Shown here piece by piece: positions 8,940-17,238 of a stretch of DNA of 46,329 nucleotides. Both the position numbers and the translations under genes were made by a program. The DNA is from an uncultured Pseudomonadales bacterium (GTDB lineage Bacteria > Pseudomonadota > Gammaproteobacteria > Pseudomonadales > Azotimanducaceae). The notes under the pieces were generated by a model that made no database searches, had not been told where the DNA came from, and was given only the letters and a program-made list of their open reading frames with translations. The stretch covers positions 1 to 46,329 of the forward strand of contig CAJJAX010000043.1 of the NCBI GenBank assembly GCA_905182155.1, given 5' to 3'. The number at the start of each line of letters is the position of its first letter. Position 1 is the first letter of the stretch.

Positions 8940-8970
8940 CCTTTTTAACCCCCGTAGACGGTTAAAAAGG
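8940..8970. promoter_or_regulatory. Perfect 11-bp inverted repeat between ferredoxin and P450 genes
   Basis: CCTTTTTAACC, a nine-base spacer, then GGTTAAAAAGG. It sits in the 334-base gap between the two genes. It could be an intra-operon attenuator or processing hairpin, or a regulator operator, but it lacks a terminal U-run. Nothing else is recognisable in 8712-9045. Confidence 0.5.
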
Positions 8971-9045
8971 TGGCTCTAATGGTCTGATTCGATCAATTCG
9001 GCGCAACCCGGGGTCGGGCTTGCCGGTATGGATGACCCGTACTGG

Positions 9046-9367
9046 CTAGTACTGAAATTCGGGTAGGTTGATAACGATCCCCTCTAAGTCATCGCTCATG
9101 TCGATCTGGCAGCTGAGGCGCGAATTGGGTTCGCGATCTGGGTTAAGGTCGAGCATTGACTCTTCGGTTTCGGAAATCTCGTTGAGTTTTGACAGCCAGG
9201 CACTGTCGACCAGCACATGACAAGTTGCACACGAGCATTCGCCCCCACAGTCCGCATCAATGCCCGGGACCAGGTTGCTGGTGGCAATAACCATCAAACT
9301 ATCGCCGTTATTACCGTCAACCACGTGTTCGGTACCATTGTGTTCCAATAAACTTAACGCTGGGCAT
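9046..9367 (-). CDS. [2Fe-2S] ferredoxin (adrenodoxin type) for the P450, one frameshift
   Basis: A 2Fe-2S ferredoxin of about 107 residues that carries electrons from the reductase to the P450. The cluster motif C-X5-C-X2-C...C is visible as CGGECSCATC and LSCQ. From the ATG at 9367, with CGGAG six bases upstream, the frame gives MPSVKFI and then slips. Removing one base of the CC pair at 9345-9346 yields MPSVKFIEHNGTEHVVDG, the normal N-terminus. A frame opening at a GTG at 9372 gives an atypical start and is probably an artefact. Confidence 0.85.
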
Positions 9368-9467
9368 GACACACTCCGTTTCTACAGGGATTTAAGATTG
9401 GCCTGATTATTCGATAGTTCGGCTAAAAAGTATAGTCATCGCCGGCTGATTTTAATCCTGGGTGGTC

Positions 9468-10703
9468 TCAATTTAGGCGCTTGGCAGCAGGCGTTTTTAA
9501 GTCAACCTCAGGATTCGCCAGCGCATCGGTTGCAACGGCCAGCCCATAAAGCTGCTTTGCGACCATGAACTCTTTTGGGCTATTGACCGCGTCCACCGCA
9601 ATCACTTTCCCGTTTGCGAGATAAAACTGAGCAAACTGCAACGTATCAGGGTTACCCCCGAAGCACGGACTCATCGGCCTCCCCGGAAAATCCCAGCATT
9701 TGAAGTTTGAGTTCATATTGATCGGACCAAAACCAAGGCACCGCAGTCGTAGGTCTGATCACCTTGCCGCAACATGTTGGCGGCTGCGGCCTCGCGCGCC
9801 TGATCCGTGGCATTCGGGACCGACTCCAGCCGCAGTCGTCGACGGCCATAGAGCGCGCTCGGATGCTCGGTGCACAGTCGCCTGCCGCGTAGATATTCAG
9901 CGTCCGAGTTGTTTGGGCAGTGGTCGTCAACGGTAATGCCATTGTACACAATCTAAGCCCGCATCGTGGGCGAGCTGAATGTTCGGGATGATCCCAATCC
10001 CCACAATCACGAGGTCCGCCTCGATTTCTGTCTCGCCGCAGCGCACATGGGTTACGGCATTATCCTTTCCGCGAAACCCGCTGCACCCAGTTTGGGTATG
10101 GATTGTAACGCCTCGGCTTTCATGGAGTTGCTGATAAAAGGCGCTCATGAAGGGCGTCGTGACTCGCTGCAGAATGCGTTCTTCCATTTCAAGGACATCG
10201 ACTGAGAGTCCTTGGGACACGGCAACCGACGCAACCTCAAGGCCGATATAGCCACCGCCAACAATGCATAAGCGCGTGGCCTGGGCCATTTGATCCCGGA
10301 TTGCATCGACGTCGGCCATGGTGCGCAGGTAATGAATACCGCCTAAGTCACTCCCTGGAATCGAAAGCCTGCGCGGGGTGCTCCCGGTTGCGATCAATAA
10401 TTTATCGTAGGCAAACGCACCCTCGGCGGTAGTGACCGTTTTTTGTGCGGGGTCAATGGCGGTCACGGTTTCCCCGAGATGCACCTCGATGTCGCGGTCT
10501 TGATAAAACTTTTCGGGCCGAACCAGTAACTTCTCGGCAGGCACCGCGCCAGAAAGATACGCTTTCGACAAAGGCGGACGCTGATAGGGCAGGGTCGGTT
10601 CATCACCAATCAGTATGATCTTTCCTTCAAAGCCTTCTTGTCGCAAGCTCGCGACGGTCTGCCCGGCTGCTTGTCCCCCGCCAATAATAACCATCTGAGT
10701 CAT
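9468..10703 (-). CDS. FAD-dependent ferredoxin reductase, several frameshifts
   Basis: NAD(P)H:ferredoxin reductase of the putidaredoxin/rhodocoxin reductase family, about 410 residues. The first 255 codons from 10703 (AGGAG upstream) are clean: FAD-binding GGGQAAGQT, PYQRPPLSK, ATGSTPRRL and NAD-binding VGGGYIGLE. Between about 9645 and 9960 the frame changes at least five times. Pieces in all three frames can be joined: NGITVDD, NIYAAGDC, HPSALYGRR, RLESVPNA.DQAR, NMLRQGDQTYD, VPWFWSDQYELKLQM and NPDTLQFAQFYL. Most joins need one base removed. It is first in the unit that also encodes the ferredoxin and CYP153. Confidence 0.82.
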
Positions 10704-10944
10704 TGCGTACGCTCCTGAACCTTTTATGCAGCGCGAAGGATACCATGCTCGGATGGCGTGTGTCGGCGGGTCTTCGCGGGGCGGGTTAAAAGGTTGGGCG
10801 CTGGCGAAGACCGGCAATCCATAAAAGATTTGACGCAGATAGCGCAATCAATGTGGTCCAACCCCGCAAGCGATGGGGAGTACAGCCTGCCGTCAGCACG
10901 TTGGGCGCGTTATGATGGCGCTTTGAACGCTAGGCGCGCGCCTT

Positions 10945-12024
10945 ATGAATATTCTCTTGTTATCGCCCTATGATGCGGTGAGTCATCAATACTGGCGCCG
11001 ACAACTTGTCGATGGGTTTGAAATGCACCGCTTTGAGGTCGTGACGCTGCCGGCTCGGTACTTTGGCTGGCGGGTGCGAGGCAACGCGATGACGTTGTCG
11101 AGCCTATTGACGCAAGATCAGGTTGCTCGGGCAGACCTTGTTCTCGCAACCTCGATGACCGATTTAGCAACCTTAAAGGGTTTGGTCCCGGCCCTATCAA
11201 ACGTGCCATCGATGCTCTACTTTCATGAAAATCAGTTTGCATTTCCCAGCCGTCAGGACGGTCATCGGGATCTTGAAGCGCAAATTACCAGCATCTACAG
11301 TGCGCTCGCGGCCACGCAACTTGTTTTTAACTCGGCCTTTAATCGAGACACGTTCTTTGCGGGTGCAAAGGCCTTGCTGAAAAAAATGCCGGACGGGGTG
11401 CCGGCGGGTGTGCTGATGATGCAGCAAGCTCGAGCCCGGGTCTTGCCTGTGCCGCCTGTTCCGCCACTGCGTGGTTTTGCAGAGGCTTTGCCACCGGGGG
11501 GCACAAAAAGAAACACAACTTCTAATAATTTTATGAGTTAGATTATCATCCTCAAGAAGCTCTTGAAGATTGTAAAAGCGTATGTCGCGTCTGGGCTTGC
11601 TGGCAAGTTCCACATCGTTGGACAGCAATTTCGGACGACCCCGGCAGCCATCACCGAAGCCGCGGCCCTGCTGGACCAACACCAATTGCTGGGTGAGTTC
11701 GGCTACATCGAGGATTCCAAGCAATACCACCGCCTGTTAGCCCAGTGCGGGTTTGTTTTGTCGACTGCCGACCATGAATTTCAAGGTTTAGCGGTGATGG
11801 AGGCCATGGCGCTCGGTTGTTTCCCTATGGTGCCCGATGCGCTGGTTTATCCTGAATATGTGCCCCCTGAAAGTCGATATACAACGGCCGTCGACGCGGT
11901 GCAGCGGCTTGCATCCCCGCCCAGCTACACGCCAAGGGATTGTGTGGCGCCGATGGCTTTTCGGGCCCAAGCCCAAGCCTGGCAGGACTTGTTTTTAGAA
12001 ACGCTTACCCGCCGGGCCGCATAA
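10945..12024 (+). CDS. tRNA-queuosine alpha-mannosyltransferase-like glycosyltransferase (DUF3524), disrupted
   Basis: GT-B glycosyltransferase related to vertebrate QTMAN/GTDC1, which mannosylates queuosine in tRNA-Asp. The N-terminal DUF3524 domain shows ILLLSPYDAVSHQYWR, LPARYFGWRVRGN, ATSMTDLATLKG and YFHENQFAFP. The C-terminal part has VLSTADHEFQGLAVMEAM. A stop at 11539-11541 interrupts it. In another frame nearby, YELDYHPQEALED resembles the expected WE.D..PE.AL segment, so paired shifts around 11480-11570 probably create the stop. Bacterial activity is inferred from homology. Confidence 0.72.
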
Positions 12025-12341
12025 AACGGCAAGGGCTTAAGAGGCTGCGGACACGCGGCGCAGGGTGCTTCAGGCTGTGCCTGATTACGGCAAGGTTCAT
12101 GATGTGAGCGCCTCGAACGCAATCTGGGGTCGGCGGCAAGGCGTTAAGCCGGCACCTCGATTCAAATGGCATTTAAAGGCCGCGGCAATCAAGGCAAGCC
12201 TTATGCTAGGGCTGTTTGGCGGGCTCCGGGACAAGGGCCCAAAGGTCTAGCCCGGGAACCGGGCGCTGCTGCCAAGGCGCCATCAGGGCCGGATTTGTCC
12301 GCAACAACCTTTAAGAGCAGATCCCGGTTCGCGCCAACGCC
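12025..12341. other. Convergent intergenic region before rapA
   Basis: No gene found in these 317 bases. A short GC hairpin (GCCCGG, GAA loop, CCGGGC) at 12250-12264 lies between the two convergent genes and might aid termination, but it has no U-run. Confidence 0.35.
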
Positions 12342-15278
12342 TTAGGCGGCAATGATGATGCGAATGGCGTCGAGGCGCGGCGTGACCTGCTCTAAAAAAG
12401 ACAAGCCCGCGGCACGCTTTTGTAGAATCTGATCCACGTCAAGTTGGGACACTGCGGGGTTGTACCGAGCCAGGTGGGCCAGGCGATCGTGTGCAGCATC
12501 TTGCCGGGCTTTAAAGGTGGCGCCCGCAGCCTGCACTTCAACCAACGTTTGGGCCTCGGCCAGCGCGGCCGCAAAGTGCAACATTGGCTCGATTTGGTGA
12601 CGTTGTAACCCAATCAGTTTCGCTAAGGGTTCTGGTTTGGCCGGCAAAGCGTCCAGCAGCGGATCAAAGTCAAACTTAGGGGTGAAATCGACCGGACCCG
12701 GCGCGACGATGAAGCGTAGGAATGGCTGCTTGAGATGCGGCTGAAGTTCCAAGCGCGGGGGCGCCGCGCAATCAAGGCGATACAAGCATTCAACCAATAG
12801 GGTGCCCGCAGGGAATGTCGGTCTCTTGATCAGGCTGACACAGGCATTACCGATTTCCTCAGATAACACTCGGTCCAGCGCTTGGCTAACCAGCGGATGT
12901 TCCCAGGTTAGAAATTGCAAATCTTCTCGCGTTAGCGCGGTGGCGCGATCCAATGTGTAGGCAATGCCCTCTTCAGCGATTTCTGGGTACTGCAGGTGCC
13001 CTTGGACTTCGGCGCTGACGGTACTGCGGGTCTGCAGCAAAGGCGTTGGTTTGAGAAGTTGAACCTGATCAGACAGGGGTTCGAGCTCCAGTCCAAAAAA
13101 GGTGAAGGAAGCATTTAGGTAATTTGCCAGTGGTTTTTGTTGTTCTTCGGCGATCAACGCTTTGGTGATCCTGTCGCCGTCCAGAGGATCAAAGCTTGCG
13201 AACTCAAGCAATAAATCGCGTCCTTGCTCAAGTTTGGTCTGAAGCGCGGCAACCAATTGCTGAGTCTGAAGGATTAGCTGGGCAAGGCGCTCGGGATCAT
13301 CCGCCAGTTGAAATTGCTGATGAAGCTGTTGGTGCGCCTCGGCGCCTGCCGGGTTCGGCGCGCGAAACAAATCCAAACCATGATGAAACCAATCGAACCG
13401 CCTGGCGAGTTCAGAGCCGGCTGGCCGCGGAATGTGGATCGTCACGGGTTCAGATTGTCCGATCCGATCCAATCGGCCAATGCGTTGCTCAATCAGATCC
13501 GCCTGATCCGGAAGGTCGAACATCACCAGGTGGTGCGCAAATTGAAAATTCCGGCCTTCAGAGCCAATCTCGGAACAGACCAATACCTGAGCGCCCTGGT
13601 CGGGGTCTGCAAAATAAGCTGCCGATCTGTCCCGGGCAATCAGGTCTAGGCCCTCATGAAAGCAGCTGCTTTTTAGGCCAAGCCGCAACCGCAGGTGTTT
13701 CTCAACCGTTTGGGCGACCAAAGCCGTGTGACAGATGACCAAGAACTTATCCTCGCGACTGCTCAGTAATTGACCTAGCCAAAGTAGTCTCGGGTCGGTT
13801 GCGGTGATTCCGCTCAGATCATCATCGTCGTGGTCAGCGTTTAAGGGGGGGAGGTCCGCCGGTTGAACCCGGCGCTCGGTTAACCCTAAAACCTGCGCTC
13901 GACGGTTGCGAAACATGGCCTGGGCGGGACCATAGTGATCCAGTAATTGATGCAATAACGCGTCGTCGTTGATCGTTGCTGGGGCCTTGAGCCGGTTGGC
14001 AAGCGATGCGCGCGCCCCAGGTGAGGCCGCAGAATCGGCCTGCCAGGTCTGAATGGTGTCGGCGAGTTCGGCGTATTGGGCTTGCTCAACCATAAAGGCA
14101 TCAAAACTGGCAAAGCGATGTGGGTCGAGTAATTGCAGTCGACCAAAGTGGCCCTCGAGGCCAAATTGCTCTGGTGTTGCTGACAACAACAACAGGCCCC
14201 GTGCATGGCGGGCCAATTCGCTGGCGGCATGGTAGGCCGGACTTGGGGCTTGCTGCGACCACTGCAGATGATGGGCCTCATCGATAATGACGAGGTCCCA
14301 GGGACACGCTAAGGCCTGGGCCAAGCGGTCCGGGTTATCGAGCAATAAATCGAGTGTGCTGATGACCAGTTGTTGCGCCTCGAAGGGGTTTAAGGCCGAT
14401 TGAGTTGGGGCTGAACCCGCCTCGAACGGATCAGAATCTAACATCGCTTGCTCGATCGAGGTTGCGGCGTCATCGGACAACCGGCTTGGGTCGACCCTCG
14501 CTTGTGAGGTGACCGCCGGATCGAACGGGTCTTCTGCTGGGTGATCGTCTAATGATCGATGCTGGTCCTCAATGGCCTGACAGCGGGCTTCGTCGAGCAC
14601 GGTAAATTCGAGGTTAAAGCGCCGGATCATCTCAACCAGCCATTGCACCTTTAAGGGTTCGGGAATCAAGATCAGAACCCTTGAGCCCCGACCGGTTTGC
14701 AGCATTTGGGTCAAAACCAGGCCCGCTTCAATGGTTTTACCCAATCCGACTTCGTCTGCCAGCAGCGCCCGGGGCGCGTCCCGTTGCGCCAGTTGATGAG
14801 CGATGTAGAGCTGGTGTGGCAGCAGCGCTGTTCTGGGCCCCAGCAGGCCGCGGAAGGGCTGCTGGGATAGACGGGCTGCGTGTTTCAGGCTTGCATGACG
14901 CAGGTTGAAGGCTTCATTTGGGTCGATTTGATTTAAGAACAACCGGTCTTGAGGTTTGCTAAATTGTAAGGTTGCGTCTAATTCTATTTCGGGCAGGTCT
15001 GTTAGGCCAGATTTGGTGTCATAACGGTAATAAATGAGGCCGTCCAACTCGAAAACCTCACGAACAACGAAGCTTGCGCCCGTGCGGGTTCGGAGCGCGT
15101 CGCCTTCGTGGAATCGGGCCCGAACCAGCGGGGCGTCGGCTTTCGCATATTGCCGGTTGGTCTCAGCGGCAGAAAACACGCAGGTCACGGTTCGGTGCTC
15201 GGTTTCTAAAATCATGCCCAGCCCTAATTCAGGCTCGCTGCGACTGACCCAACGCTGACCTGGTTTAAATTCTTCCAT
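12342..15278 (-). CDS. rapA: RNA polymerase-associated SWI2/SNF2 ATPase RapA
   Basis: An ATP-driven translocase that binds RNA polymerase and helps recycle it after termination. At 978 residues it is close to E. coli RapA (968). The N-terminal Tudor-like domains start QRWVSRSEPELGLG. Walker A is DEVGLGKT (about 175-182), the DEAH box is at 333-336 (IIDEAHHLQW), SATPEQ follows, and the C-terminal helicase lobe has EGRNFQFAHH and IGRLDRIGQ. An acidic insert of about 55 residues (243-296) precedes the NPFE segment. The frame is intact over nearly 3 kb, unlike several neighbours. Confidence 0.96.
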   Translation of the reverse strand: MEEFKPGQRWVSRSEPELGLGMILETEHRTVTCVFSAAETNRQYAKADAPLVRARFHEGDALRTRTGASFVVREVFELDGLIYYRYDTKSGLTDLPEIELDATLQFSKPQDRLFLNQIDPNEAFNLRHASLKHAARLSQQPFRGLLGPRTALLPHQLYIAHQLAQRDAPRALLADEVGLGKTIEAGLVLTQMLQTGRGSRVLILIPEPLKVQWLVEMIRRFNLEFTVLDEARCQAIEDQHRSLDDHPAEDPFDPAVTSQARVDPSRLSDDAATSIEQAMLDSDPFEAGSAPTQSALNPFEAQQLVISTLDLLLDNPDRLAQALACPWDLVIIDEAHHLQWSQQAPSPAYHAASELARHARGLLLLSATPEQFGLEGHFGRLQLLDPHRFASFDAFMVEQAQYAELADTIQTWQADSAASPGARASLANRLKAPATINDDALLHQLLDHYGPAQAMFRNRRAQVLGLTERRVQPADLPPLNADHDDDDLSGITATDPRLLWLGQLLSSREDKFLVICHTALVAQTVEKHLRLRLGLKSSCFHEGLDLIARDRSAAYFADPDQGAQVLVCSEIGSEGRNFQFAHHLVMFDLPDQADLIEQRIGRLDRIGQSEPVTIHIPRPAGSELARRFDWFHHGLDLFRAPNPAGAEAHQQLHQQFQLADDPERLAQLILQTQQLVAALQTKLEQGRDLLLEFASFDPLDGDRITKALIAEEQQKPLANYLNASFTFFGLELEPLSDQVQLLKPTPLLQTRSTVSAEVQGHLQYPEIAEEGIAYTLDRATALTREDLQFLTWEHPLVSQALDRVLSEEIGNACVSLIKRPTFPAGTLLVECLYRLDCAAPPRLELQPHLKQPFLRFIVAPGPVDFTPKFDFDPLLDALPAKPEPLAKLIGLQRHQIEPMLHFAAALAEAQTLVEVQAAGATFKARQDAAHDRLAHLARYNPAVSQLDVDQILQKRAAGLSFLEQVTPRLDAIRIIIAA

Positions 15279-15321
15279 ACTTCGGTAATACTCCGGGGGT
15301 TAAAAAAGATCGAGGCTGATA

Positions 15322-15621
15322 ATGGACGACCAAACTCAAGTAGAAATCGAAGCGCAAGCTTTTAGACGATTGCTTAGCCATTTAGACGAGAACAAGCAGG
15401 TTCAAAATATTGATTTGATGAACTTATCAGGTTTTTGCCGCAACTGCTTAAGCAAGTGGTATCGCGCCGCGGCAGAGGATAAAGGAATCGCTTTGGATTA
15501 TGAAGCCGCACGTGAGCGGGTTTACGGCATGCCCTATGCCGATTGGAAAGATCAGTACCAAAAAGCGGCGAGTGAGGCACAAAAGGCGGGCTTTGAAGGC
15601 AAAACGGGTGATCCGGCTTAA
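15322..15621 (+). CDS. DUF1244 family protein
   Basis: A 99-residue protein matching DUF1244 over most of its length: VQNIDLMNLSGFCRNCLSKWYRAAAE and VYGMPYADWK. Members are small helical cytoplasmic proteins, widespread in Proteobacteria, with no established function. The conserved FCRNCLSKW Cys pair could bind a metal. It is divergent from rapA, and its last four bases overlap the end of thyA. Confidence 0.9.
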   Translation: MDDQTQVEIEAQAFRRLLSHLDENKQVQNIDLMNLSGFCRNCLSKWYRAAAEDKGIALDYEAARERVYGMPYADWKDQYQKAASEAQKAGFEGKTGDPA

Positions 15622-16457
15622 ACCGCCATCTTGGCTTTGATCGCGGCATGGCTTTGGTAATGTTCGAGCGTGAGGTCCGCAAGCTCAAAGTCATCGATAC
15701 CGGTTTGGCCGCGGTCTTTAATCATGAGCGTTGGGCTGGGCAGGGGCGCGCGTTGTAGTTGGGCCTTCACCTGCTCAACCGCATCAAGATAAATATGGGC
15801 ATTGCCAATGGTGTGGATGAACTCGCCTGGCACAAGGCCTGTGATCTTGGCGACCAGATGCAAGAGCAGCGCGTAGGATGCGATGTTAAACGGCACGCCG
15901 AGGAACATGTCCGCCGAGCGCTGATACATTTGCAGCGACAAGGTGTTGCCCGCTACAAAAAATTGGAAAAAGTTATGGCAGGGCGGCAACGCGACCGCGT
16001 CAGCACTGATTTCTGCCGGATTCCAGGCGTTGACTATAATGCGTCGGGAGGTTGGATTATGACGAATAAGGTGAATGGCATCGGCCAGTTGGTCCACAAC
16101 TTGACCCGAGGGCGTTTGCCAGGCCCGCCACTGAACCCCATAGACTCGTCCCATGTCGCCGTCATTCTCGGTCAGTCCAAGCCGGACCAGATAATCAGCA
16201 TAGTTGGCATCCCAAATCTTATTTTGGGGGTAGATTCTTTTGAGATCTTCAATATTGTTTGAGCCGGAAATAAACCATAGCAGCTCGGACGCCATGACCT
16301 TCCAGGCCAATTTTTTGGTGGTAACAGCTGGAAAGCCTGCTTGCAGGTTATAGCGCGCATGCAGGCCAAAGTAGGCGAGGGTCCCAACACCGGTGCGGTC
16401 ATCGCACTGTGTGCCATGCTCTAACACCTGCTTGAGCTGTTGAAGATAAGTCTGCAT
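15618..16457 (-). CDS. thyA: Thymidylate synthase
   Basis: Converts dUMP to dTMP using methylene-tetrahydrofolate. It has 279 residues with the full family signature: DDRTGVG near the start, catalytic Cys160 in LPPCHNFFQF, QRSADMFLGVPFNIASYALL, and HIYLDAVEQ. The frame is intact. It is followed on the same strand by nrdJb and nrdJa upstream (higher coordinates), so DNA-precursor genes are grouped here. Confidence 0.97.
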   Translation of the reverse strand: MQTYLQQLKQVLEHGTQCDDRTGVGTLAYFGLHARYNLQAGFPAVTTKKLAWKVMASELLWFISGSNNIEDLKRIYPQNKIWDANYADYLVRLGLTENDGDMGRVYGVQWRAWQTPSGQVVDQLADAIHLIRHNPTSRRIIVNAWNPAEISADAVALPPCHNFFQFFVAGNTLSLQMYQRSADMFLGVPFNIASYALLLHLVAKITGLVPGEFIHTIGNAHIYLDAVEQVKAQLQRAPLPSPTLMIKDRGQTGIDDFELADLTLEHYQSHAAIKAKMAV

Positions 16458-16479
16458 CAGTTACGTTACCGCGCGGCGC

Positions 16480-17094
16480 TTAGCCGCACTTAGAATCTCC
16501 GCAGTTCAAGCAAGTCATGCAACCATCCATCATCACCATCGAGGTGTTCAGGCACTTCTGGCAAAGCTGCGCGCCCGGCGGGAACTGACTCGACTCTGCC
16601 TCAGGGTCCGCCGCATTTTCGGCTTGGACACGCTTTTCATTCATCATTGCGACATGTTCGCTCGAGAGCGCTTGGTCTTTTATCAGGCCAATTCTGCGCA
16701 TGTGGGTATGCTCAATCACCCCGCCGATAGCGGCCAGAATCGAGGGGATATATTTCCCGTCCACCCAAGCGCCGCCTCGCGGGTCGAAAACCGCTTTAAG
16801 CTCTTCAACCACAAAGCTCACATCACCACCGCGCCGGAAAACAGCTGAAATCATCCGAGTCAAAGCCACAGTCCAAGCGAAGTGCTCCATATTTTTGGAA
16901 TTGATGAACACTTCAAACGGCCGGCGGTGCCCGTTGAGCAACAGATCGTTCACGGTGATGTAAAGTGCATGCTCACTATCCGGCCATTTCACCTTATAGG
17001 TTTGCCCTTCCAGCGCCTCGGGGCGGCTCAAAGGCTCGCTGATATGGTGCGGCTTGAACGATCGGTTCATCTTTTTTCTTGATCGAAAAACCAA
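16480..17094 (-). CDS. nrdJb: Class II ribonucleotide reductase accessory subunit NrdJb
   Basis: The separate C-terminal subunit of adenosylcobalamin-dependent ribonucleotide reductase, as in Pseudomonas, where NrdJ is split into NrdJa and NrdJb. About 204 residues: PFEVFINSKNMEHFAWTVALTRMISAVFR, FVVEELKAVFDPRGG, and a C-terminal Cys-rich segment (CQKC...CMTCLNCGDSKCG) expected to shuttle reducing equivalents to the active site. The ATG at 17070 (MNRSFKPHH) may be the true start, since the upstream MVFRSRKK is not family-like. It lies 22 bases from thyA. Confidence 0.9.
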   Translation of the reverse strand: MVFRSRKKMNRSFKPHHISEPLSRPEALEGQTYKVKWPDSEHALYITVNDLLLNGHRRPFEVFINSKNMEHFAWTVALTRMISAVFRRGGDVSFVVEELKAVFDPRGGAWVDGKYIPSILAAIGGVIEHTHMRRIGLIKDQALSSEHVAMMNEKRVQAENAADPEAESSQFPPGAQLCQKCLNTSMVMMDGCMTCLNCGDSKCG

Positions 17095-17238
17095 CGATAT
17101 TTTTAGAGATTTTAACAGTACAATTTTTCAAATGATTTTTGCTATTTTCATAATGGATTAGCTCTATTTTTAAGTTCGCCGGCGCTCAGGCAAAGGGCGT
17201 GTCGCAGCAGCCCCTTGGATTAGCAGCAAGCGGTCATC

